A stretch of DNA of 6,285 nt from Kiritimatiellales bacterium (lineage in GTDB: Bacteria > Verrucomicrobiota > Kiritimatiellia > Kiritimatiellales > Tichowtungiaceae), in NCBI GenBank assembly GCA_028692515.1, contig JAQUXG010000105.1, forward strand, positions 1 to 6,285, read 5' to 3'. The position numbers were made by a program, and so were the translations under genes. Below the pieces are notes generated by a model, which had not been told where the DNA came from, ran no database searches, and saw only the letters and a list, made by a program, of their open reading frames with translations. This document shows positions 1 to 5,480 of this stretch, piece by piece. Every line of letters starts with the position of its first letter. Position 1 is the first letter of the stretch.

Positions 1-3
1 CGC

Positions 4-61
4 CCGCGGAGTTCGCGGCGCGTCTCCCCCTAGGGGGAGAGCCATGGGATGCAAAGCATCC
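4..61. repeat. Run of three short inverted repeats
   Basis: Three perfect hairpin-forming repeats follow one another. CCGCG/CGCGG lies at 4-8 and 14-18 with a 5-base loop. A perfect 18-base palindrome, TCTCCCCCTAGGGGGAGA, lies at 23-40. GGATGC/GCATCC lies at 47-52 and 56-61 with an AAA loop. A purine-rich stretch (62-75) follows, with no T-run on the plus strand, so this is not a standard intrinsic terminator for that strand. It could be the end of an upstream transcription unit outside the window, a repeat element of the REP type, or a structured RNA leader. The structure is visible directly; its role is unknown. Confidence 0.5.
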
Positions 62-193
62 AAGAGAAGAAAAACTAACCGTGCTGAACTCTCATTAGAA
101 CCTGTCCAGTCCATGGGGGCAGGTCACATTGTGTCTGCGCGTATTTATGCTGGTTGTGATGAAAGTCGCTGTTAATAAGCAAGGAACATCAGA
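62..193 (+). promoter_or_regulatory. Leader of the oxidoreductase gene
   Basis: No credible ORF crosses this stretch. It holds an imperfect inverted repeat (CCTGTCC at 101-107 with GGGCAGG at 117-123, one G-T pair, 9-base loop) and a small palindrome, CACATTGTG, at 125-133. A promoter for the gene starting at 194 is expected here, but no convincing pair of -35 and -10 boxes was found. A purine-rich ribosome binding site, AAGGAA, lies at 181-186, 7 bases before the ATG, and supports that start. Confidence 0.35.
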
Positions 194-1309
194 ATGACGG
201 CTCTCCGGATAGGCTTGGTCGGCATAGGTAACATGGGATCTATGTATGCGCGCAATCTGCTCGAAGGCAAGGCGCCCGGAGCCGAACTGGCGGGCCTGTG
301 CTGTAACATCAATCTGGACCGGCTGAAGACGTCGTTCCCGGATACGCCGGGATGGAATAACGCCGGGATGATGTTCGCTGAGGGAAACCTGCATGCGGTA
401 ATTATCGCCACGCCGCACGACTCACACGTCCCGCTTGGAATCGCCGCGCTGGAGGCGGGATTGCACGTTATGGTAGAGAAACCGATTGCCGTACACAAGG
501 CGGCCGCGGAACGGTTGATCGCGGCGCACCAAGGCCGGGAGACGCAAGTTTTCTCGGCCATGTTCAACCAGCGAACGGATCCCCGGTATCAATGGGTGAG
601 AGCAAGGATCGCCGACGGAACGCTTGGACGGATTCATCGCGCCAACTGGATCATTACCGACTGGTTCCGGCCGGAAGCCTATTACGCCAGCGGAAGCTGG
701 CGCGCTTCCTGGGCTGGCGACGGAGGCGGCGTTCTTCTGAATCAGTGCCCGCACCAGCTCGACCTCTGGCAATGGATGTTCGGCATGCCCTCACGTATTC
801 GCGCCTTCTGTCATCTCGGCCGGTTCCATGATATTGAGGTCGAAGACGACGTAACCGCCTACCTTGAGTACGAGAACGGAATGTCCGGGGTCTTTATCAC
901 CACTACCGGCGAAGCCCCCGGCACCAACCGGCTGGAAATTGCCGCAGAAAACGGACGGGTGGTTATTGAAGGGAAGAATCTTTGCTTCGACCGCAACACC
1001 GTGCCGGTCTCAAAATTCTCAGTTGAAACGGACAAGCCGTTTAGCGCGCCGGAAACCGAGCGCCAAACAGAGCATTTTGAGACAATCGGCGAGCAACATA
1101 TCGGTATTCTGAAGAATTTCGTCGCCGCCATCCAAGGCCGCGAAAAGCTGATTGCCCCTGCGGCTGAAGGAATTCACTCTGTTGAGCTGGGCAACGCAAT
1201 GCTACTCTCCGGCTTGACGGACAAGACCATCGACCTTCCTCTCGATGCAAAGGCTTACGAAAAGCAGCTGAAAAAGCTGATCGAATCCTCCACGCTCAAG
1301 AAGAAATAG
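194..1309 (+). CDS. Gfo/Idh/MocA family NAD(P)-dependent sugar oxidoreductase
   Basis: The 371-residue product has the usual length and order of the Gfo/Idh/MocA family. An N-terminal Rossmann domain opens with GLVGIGNMG (glycines 10, 12, 15). ATPHDSH follows at 72-78, then the EKP motif (E95-K96-P97) whose lysine is normally catalytic. The C-terminal alpha/beta domain contains GGGVLLNQCPHQLD at 177-190, with H187 and D190 in the usual catalytic positions. Asn183 occupies the position that is Asp in myo-inositol dehydrogenases, a variant common in related uncharacterised members. Such enzymes oxidise or reduce a hydroxyl or keto group of a sugar, inositol or sugar acid in the cytoplasm. The substrate cannot be read from the sequence. 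There is no signal peptide. The start is supported by AAGGAA 7 bases upstream and by the Rossmann motif beginning at residue 5. It is convergent with the GH38-like gene, 78 bases away. Family is confident; substrate is unknown. Confidence 0.93.
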   Translation: MTALRIGLVGIGNMGSMYARNLLEGKAPGAELAGLCCNINLDRLKTSFPDTPGWNNAGMMFAEGNLHAVIIATPHDSHVPLGIAALEAGLHVMVEKPIAVHKAAAERLIAAHQGRETQVFSAMFNQRTDPRYQWVRARIADGTLGRIHRANWIITDWFRPEAYYASGSWRASWAGDGGGVLLNQCPHQLDLWQWMFGMPSRIRAFCHLGRFHDIEVEDDVTAYLEYENGMSGVFITTTGEAPGTNRLEIAAENGRVVIEGKNLCFDRNTVPVSKFSVETDKPFSAPETERQTEHFETIGEQHIGILKNFVAAIQGREKLIAPAAEGIHSVELGNAMLLSGLTDKTIDLPLDAKAYEKQLKKLIESSTLKKK

Positions 1310-1361
1310 GCCGAAACGGCCCCGTATTCGCAGGAAGATCTATCTCAAAACTCTTCCTGCG
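1309..1361. terminator. Paired hairpins between convergent genes
   Basis: GGCCG-AAA-CGGCC at 1309-1321 starts on the last base of the oxidoreductase stop codon. A second, perfect 10-bp stem follows: CGCAGGAAGA at 1329-1338 pairs with TCTTCCTGCG at 1352-1361 around a 13-base loop. Their position between two tail-to-tail genes suggests transcription termination in one or both directions. Neither strand has a proper U-run after the stems, so classical intrinsic termination is not certain. Confidence 0.5.
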
Positions 1362-1387
1362 TCGTCTGTTGTCCAGAAGGTCGCCGG

Positions 1388-4255
1388 TTACGGCAACCAC
1401 TCGACCGTTCTGATCTGGCGGGGGTTCAGGGTCACCTCAACATAACCGTCGCTTTGGATTTTAAGATCCTGCTCGGGCAGTTCCTCCAGCGTAACCAGTC
1501 GCGCGGCTTTCCAGGGTTGCACCTCCTCGTCCGCTACACGATAGGACGCCTGGATGCGTTCGACGGGCGAACCGGGATGCGCAGGCGGCGCATCGCCGCC
1601 GTTCAGCCGCAGACGCGCGTTGACCGGAGTACTGCCGGGATTAAACAGGCGGACAACCCATCCCTCGCCCTGCTCGCTCTTCTTGACGGCACTGACTTGC
1701 GCGGTATTCGGCGTCAGCTCCAGGAAGCTGTGATTGTGTTTCAGGGGTCCTTTGCCGGCAGGACTCATCTGAGCGGTAATCAATTCCAGATTAAAATCCT
1801 CGGCGGCCTGCCACAGGCCGGCCTCTTCCCAGTCGCCGGTATGCGGCATGACCGCATAGCGGAAACGATGCGGGCCGGGACACTGCGACCCGGGATCGAA
1901 AGAGCTGTAATCGGATACTTTCCATGTCTGCCAGATCAGCAGCGAGAAGCAACGCAACAGGCTCAGGCTGACCGTCGCCTCGTCATCATTCTCCGCCTGA
2001 TAGGCTTTTAATCCCTCGTTCAACAGAGCCAAACCAACGTTGCCGTCGGTGCGGTCAACAAAAGAGTTCATAGGATGCTCATTTTGCGGCACCTCAGCAT
2101 AGGCTTCCGGATCCTCTACGCGGCAGTCGCGTTCAACCACATCAAAGGGGGTCTGCACATGCACGCGGGAGGTCTTGATTCCGGTAGGAAAACAGACCTG
2201 AAGGTAGTGATTTATGGCACGGTTCTCCAGCGCGGTTTCCACGCTCACCCAGCGCTCGCCGCGCGACAGCCGCACAATGTTGACGATCTGCATATGAACT
2301 CCGGCCTCACTGCGCTGAGTACGGTCGTCATTCAGCCCGGCGGGGATGATCCAGTCGATCTCGACCCGGAAGGCGGCACTTACCGGCCCTTCTTCGATCA
2401 AGGTGATCTGTGCAGATGCATTACGCGTGGTCAGCGGGCAATCTCCGGGAACCGTCACGTGCTCCCACGGGTTGCCTGCTTCGGAGGTGTCCCGGAAATA
2501 TCCAATCTGATCGAAGGAGCGTCCGGTGGATTTATAGGTGACGCACAAGGTTCCGTTGGGATTGATGGAGACGCTTAGGTGCTCGTTTTCCATCGTATTC
2601 GGGCCCGTGCAAAGGGATTTGGCCGGGCTGGCCGGGGTCTTCCGGGGAGCCAGACGGAAAGCGCGGTAGCCGTAGCCGGGGATCTCCGGCCAGATTGCGC
2701 GAACCCGGTAGCGATCTGACAGCAGAGTGGTCGGCACATCGCCCTGAGGATTCAACAGGCCGTAGTGGCGTGGCAGGATGCACTCCGTTTGTATGGAAAG
2801 CGCCTCGCCCTGTTCGTCGATCAGGTCAAATTCATTCCCGACCCAGTGCTCGGGCAAATCGATCAGACAGGCCTGCACGCGGGTGCGCGGAGCGCTGTGC
2901 GGGTTATAGGCGACGACTGCAACGTCCTCCGGCGACCAGGCGGAGAAATCAATGGCCCGACTGATTTCGAGCATCGCCTCCTCGATCACGCAACGCGAGA
3001 TCTCATCGGCCTGGCGGTAGCGGTAGAGCATATCATCGTGAATGATGTCGCGGCTGCATCCACCGATGCTGTCGTGGCCGTGGTTCTGTAACAGCCAGTT
3101 GAAGGCCGTGCGGAGGAAGCCCGCCTGATAGGGAGCACCCAGCAGGTGCGCGAAAAAGGCCATAGGTTCGGCATAGGACATCAGATTGCGTTCCGTGCGG
3201 AAATTTGCCTGCTTGATGTACGTGCGGGCCGAGGTGACCCAGCCCAGCAGAGGGCTGTAGTCCTTGTCGGTGGAGGGATAACGCATTTCACCGCGCAGTA
3301 CGGGCAGGTCATCACCAGCGGAATCCAGCACACCCTGCTGGAACTGTTCGAGAGAGCTGTGGAAAACATCCGCCTGCTCTTTCAGGGCTTCACGGCAGTC
3401 ACGGATCATGTCTGTTTCGCGGATGTCGGCAAAAGAGGCATCATGGCCAATGGACCAGAAGCGGTGCGGCGTCGTCCAGTCATCGTCCTGTTCCTCCATC
3501 GCCTGCTGCGCTTTCGCGGGTACCAGTTCGCTGTGGTAGTCGAAACCCGGGTGCATATAATCGTAATCACGGTCGCCGAACTCGGGCGAGGTCATGCGCC
3601 ATGGACCATGCCCGTTGTTCCACTTTTCTTGCTTGAAGTCAGTATCCTCAACGCCCCAATACACGGCGCGCTGGATGATGTAGTACACGTTGTAGCGCGG
3701 ACGGCGACTGAGGCGCGAAGCCACGATGCGAGTGCCGTCGGGCCCTTCCCAGAAGAATTCCGACTGGGGAGCAACCCGCGTGTTGATGCCGCGATAAAAG
3801 GCCGCGAATTCAATGCCGAATCCTTTATAGATCTGCGGCATTTGGGAAATCTGCCCCCACGAAAAGGGCGAGTAGCCGGTCTTGCTGACATGGCCGAGTT
3901 CGCGGGCCATCCGGTGGCCCAGCTGCAGGTTGCGAATGATCGACTCGCCCCCCACGCAGTTTTCATCCGGCAGACAGAACCAAGGTCCTACAAACAGACG
4001 TCGCTCACGCACCATGCGGGCAAACAGCTCCCGGCGCTCGGGGCGGATTTCCAGATAGTCCTGAATGGGGACGGTCTGGGAGTCCAGATGGAAGGAGTGA
4101 TATTCGGGGTCGCGTTGCAGAATATCAAAAAGCTGATCCAGAAAATACACTAGGCGGTGGCGCACCTTCTGCATGGAAAACCGCCACTCGCGATCCCAAT
4201 GGGTGTTGGAAACGACGTGGCACTGGGGACGATCGGGTCGGGTTGGAGTATTCAT
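1388..4255 (-). CDS. GH38 alpha-mannosidase-like protein with altered nucleophile motif
   Basis: The 955-residue product matches glycoside hydrolase family 38 (retaining, metal-dependent alpha-mannosidases) in length and layout. The N-terminal barrel begins with NTHWDREW (17-24), whose H19 and D21 match the metal ligands. SEFFWEGPDGTR (165-176) and SIGHD (268-272) follow; D272 matches the family's acid/base Asp. RGEMR (321-325) and NHGHDSIGGC (391-400) come next, with H394 as the matching metal-ligand His. A large beta-rich C-terminal half runs from about 445 to 955. The oddity is GYSPFSWGQ (127-135): the family normally has a P-D-x-F-G motif whose Asp is nucleophile and fourth metal ligand, and here that position is Phe131 (codon TTT). 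No signal peptide is seen, so a cytoplasmic location is likely. The ATG at 4255 lies 12 codons before the first conserved motif but has no Shine-Dalgarno sequence. The frame stays open upstream to 4429, and a GTG at 4282 is an alternative start. Family is confident; ordinary mannosidase activity is doubtful. Confidence 0.88.
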   Translation of the reverse strand: MNTPTRPDRPQCHVVSNTHWDREWRFSMQKVRHRLVYFLDQLFDILQRDPEYHSFHLDSQTVPIQDYLEIRPERRELFARMVRERRLFVGPWFCLPDENCVGGESIIRNLQLGHRMARELGHVSKTGYSPFSWGQISQMPQIYKGFGIEFAAFYRGINTRVAPQSEFFWEGPDGTRIVASRLSRRPRYNVYYIIQRAVYWGVEDTDFKQEKWNNGHGPWRMTSPEFGDRDYDYMHPGFDYHSELVPAKAQQAMEEQDDDWTTPHRFWSIGHDASFADIRETDMIRDCREALKEQADVFHSSLEQFQQGVLDSAGDDLPVLRGEMRYPSTDKDYSPLLGWVTSARTYIKQANFRTERNLMSYAEPMAFFAHLLGAPYQAGFLRTAFNWLLQNHGHDSIGGCSRDIIHDDMLYRYRQADEISRCVIEEAMLEISRAIDFSAWSPEDVAVVAYNPHSAPRTRVQACLIDLPEHWVGNEFDLIDEQGEALSIQTECILPRHYGLLNPQGDVPTTLLSDRYRVRAIWPEIPGYGYRAFRLAPRKTPASPAKSLCTGPNTMENEHLSVSINPNGTLCVTYKSTGRSFDQIGYFRDTSEAGNPWEHVTVPGDCPLTTRNASAQITLIEEGPVSAAFRVEIDWIIPAGLNDDRTQRSEAGVHMQIVNIVRLSRGERWVSVETALENRAINHYLQVCFPTGIKTSRVHVQTPFDVVERDCRVEDPEAYAEVPQNEHPMNSFVDRTDGNVGLALLNEGLKAYQAENDDEATVSLSLLRCFSLLIWQTWKVSDYSSFDPGSQCPGPHRFRYAVMPHTGDWEEAGLWQAAEDFNLELITAQMSPAGKGPLKHNHSFLELTPNTAQVSAVKKSEQGEGWVVRLFNPGSTPVNARLRLNGGDAPPAHPGSPVERIQASYRVADEEVQPWKAARLVTLEELPEQDLKIQSDGYVEVTLNPRQIRTVEWLP

Positions 4256-4346
4256 ATAGTTAGATTGGTTTATAAAATTCACATGGTTAATACGCGCTAT
4301 ACCAAGACATACATTAAAAAAAAAATCAACAAACAGTACACATAAT

Positions 4347-4357
4347 TTGCGACGCAA
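4347..4357. promoter_or_regulatory. Possible operator, palindrome TTGCGACGCAA
   Basis: Perfect 11-base palindrome of two TTGCG half-sites around a central A. It lies about 90 bases upstream of the GH38-like start and about 100 bases upstream of the HAD start. The half-site recurs at 4377-4400. Half-sites of this kind (TTGCG/CGCAA) resemble LacI-family sugar repressor operators, but no regulator gene is in the window. Confidence 0.4.
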
Positions 4358-4376
4358 CGCCCCATAATCAATTTTT

Positions 4377-4400
4377 TTGCGCATTCGGGTTCGAGCGCAA
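4377..4400. promoter_or_regulatory. Possible operator, TTGCGC-N12-GCGCAA
   Basis: Perfect 6-base inverted arms, TTGCGC at 4377-4382 and GCGCAA at 4395-4400, separated by 12 bases. It shares its half-site with the palindrome 20 bases to the left and directly abuts a TTGACA hexamer at 4401-4406 facing the HAD gene. A protein bound here would overlap or border RNA polymerase if that hexamer is a real -35 box. Confidence 0.4.
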
Positions 4401-4406
4401 TTGACA
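4401..4406 (+). promoter_or_regulatory. Candidate -35 box (TTGACA) for the HAD-symporter operon
   Basis: Exact match to the sigma-70 -35 consensus, 53 bases before the HAD start codon and immediately downstream of an inverted repeat. The hexamers at 17-18 bases spacing (CAACAC, AACACT) are poor -10 boxes. The promoter would need activation, use a different sigma factor, or the match is chance. Confidence 0.25.
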
Positions 4407-4450
4407 AACACGGACAATGATTGCAACACTGTCGCTTTATTGGCTTTTTT

Positions 4451-4455
4451 AGGAA
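4451..4455 (+). promoter_or_regulatory. Ribosome binding site fixing the HAD start
   Basis: AGGAA lies 4 bases before the ATG at 4460. This chooses that codon over the in-frame TTG at 4421, which has no Shine-Dalgarno sequence and would add 13 residues without family resemblance. Confidence 0.75.
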
Positions 4456-4459
4456 TCTG

Positions 4460-5461
4460 ATGACCACAACAATACCTTTGACTGAAAATATCATTCTCCC
4501 GGGCATTGGACCGGTCACGCCGGAATCCGGCATGTTGTTACTGGAATGCTGCAGCGATGGTCGGCATTACCCCGGAAAAAACGGCGTGTACAATGTCCTC
4601 GCCACAGGGGATCTCAAAGTTGAGTTCATCCTGTTTGAGGATCATGCAATAGCTTACATCAATTCCGCCATGGGCTACCCCGCTTATTATCCTGTGCCGG
4701 AAATTTGTCTGGATACTCCGGTCAAAGCTGTATTAATGGATCTCGACGGCACAACCGTTCACAGTGAACATTTCTGGATCTGGATTATCGAAAAAACAAC
4801 CGCCAGCCTGCTGAACAACCCCGCGTTCGAGCTGGAAGACTCGGATGTCCCTTTTGTTTCCGGCCACTCGGTCTCCGAGCACCTGAAATACTGCTGCAGC
4901 AAGTATTGTCCGGATAAATCCGTGGAAGAAGCGCGGAAATGGTACTTTAAACATACGAACTTTGAGATGAACGAGATCATGGAAGGGCGCGGCAAAAAAA
5001 ACGCGTTTACCCCATCCCCGGGAATTAAAGATTTCCTCTACAGCCTGAAGGATCTCAACGTAAAGATCGGGCTGGTGACATCCGGCCTCTACGAAAAAGC
5101 CTGGCCGGAAATCCTTGATGCGTTTAAAACCCTCGGCATGGGCGATCCAAAAGAGTTTTATGATGCCATTATCACCGCAGGGCACGCCATCCGCCATGGC
5201 GAACCGGGAACCCTCGGAGAACTGTCTCCCAAGCCGCACCCATGGCTCTATGCGGAAACCGCACGAGTCGGCTTAGGAATCCCGGCCGAAGAGCGCCATC
5301 AGGTCGTCGGGATCGAAGATAGCGGCGCAGGCATCGTATCGATCGCTCTGGCCGGGTTTGCCCCGATCGGTATCGCGGGCGGAAATATTATTGAATGCGG
5401 AACGGTTCCGCTGTGCCACAGTTTTGCCAACACCTTTGAGGACATCCTGCAAATCTTATAA
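4460..5461 (+). CDS. HAD superfamily hydrolase, beta-phosphoglucomutase/phosphatase-like, with N-terminal extension
   Basis: The 333-residue product has all four HAD motifs. Motif I is DLDGT at 94-98 (D94 nucleophile, D96 acid/base). Motif II is the Thr-Ser of LVTSG at 205-209. Motif III is K258 in SPKPHPW. Motif IV is GIEDSGAG at 284-291 (E286, D287 metal ligands). A helical cap of roughly 80 residues lies between motifs I and II, as in the beta-phosphoglucomutase-like subgroup. The cap sequence VSGHSVSEH (133-141) lacks the Arg that beta-phosphoglucomutase uses to hold the second phosphate. A sugar-phosphate phosphatase therefore looks likelier than a mutase; this is inference. About 88 residues precede the HAD core, which is unusual because family members normally begin within a few residues of motif I. 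That segment is not recognised. The gene is first in a unit with the symporter 19 bases downstream. It is cytoplasmic, with no signal peptide. Confidence 0.9.
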   Translation: MTTTIPLTENIILPGIGPVTPESGMLLLECCSDGRHYPGKNGVYNVLATGDLKVEFILFEDHAIAYINSAMGYPAYYPVPEICLDTPVKAVLMDLDGTTVHSEHFWIWIIEKTTASLLNNPAFELEDSDVPFVSGHSVSEHLKYCCSKYCPDKSVEEARKWYFKHTNFEMNEIMEGRGKKNAFTPSPGIKDFLYSLKDLNVKIGLVTSGLYEKAWPEILDAFKTLGMGDPKEFYDAIITAGHAIRHGEPGTLGELSPKPHPWLYAETARVGLGIPAEERHQVVGIEDSGAGIVSIALAGFAPIGIAGGNIIECGTVPLCHSFANTFEDILQIL

Positions 5462-5470
5462 CCTGAACCG

Positions 5471-5475
5471 AGGAG
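5471..5475 (+). promoter_or_regulatory. Ribosome binding site of the symporter gene
   Basis: AGGAG lies 5 bases before the ATG at 5481, within the 19-base gap after the HAD stop codon. It indicates translation from a shared transcript. Confidence 0.8.
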
Positions 5476-5480
5476 ACCCC

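Larger units (their letters stand above)
4256..4459. promoter_or_regulatory. Divergent promoter region of the GH38-like and HAD-symporter units
   Basis: This AT-rich spacer separates the two divergent start codons. It contains an uninterrupted run of ten A at 4316-4325, two copies of CATAAT (4341-4346 and 4363-4368), two TTGCG-type inverted repeats listed separately, and TTGACA at 4401-4406. The spacing GACAA-N4-GGACAA at 4403-4417 is a short direct repeat. No complete sigma-70 promoter with a good -10 box at correct spacing was found for either strand, so transcription starts are not assigned. Its position makes it the control region for both units. Confidence 0.6.

Noticed and set aside
1454..2578. 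Plus-strand open frames of 185 and 167 codons
   Set aside because: Both are antisense to the C-terminal half of the GH38-like gene and show no protein-family features.
3146..4153. 335-codon open frame on the plus strand opposite the GH38-like gene
   Set aside because: It lies wholly antisense to a gene with clear family motifs. Its translation shows no recognisable domain and its start has no ribosome binding site. It is a by-product of codon bias on the other strand.
4271..4299. TATAAA and TATAGC as -10 boxes for the GH38-like gene
   Set aside because: Neither has an acceptable -35 box at 16-18 bases spacing, and the first would lie too close to the start codon unless the transcript is nearly leaderless.
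4316..4357. Attenuator or terminator on the minus strand formed by the TTGCG hairpin and the ten-base T-run
   Set aside because: The hairpin and T-run are separated by 21 bases, too far for intrinsic termination. The stem is only 5 bp with a 1-base loop.
4256..4429. 58-residue upstream extension of the GH38-like protein
   Set aside because: The translated extension has no family resemblance, covers the probable promoter and operator region, and approaches the divergent gene's start. The ATG at 4255 fits the family N-terminus.
4733..5239. 168-codon minus-strand frame inside the HAD gene
   Set aside because: It is the antisense shadow of a gene whose HAD motifs are intact.
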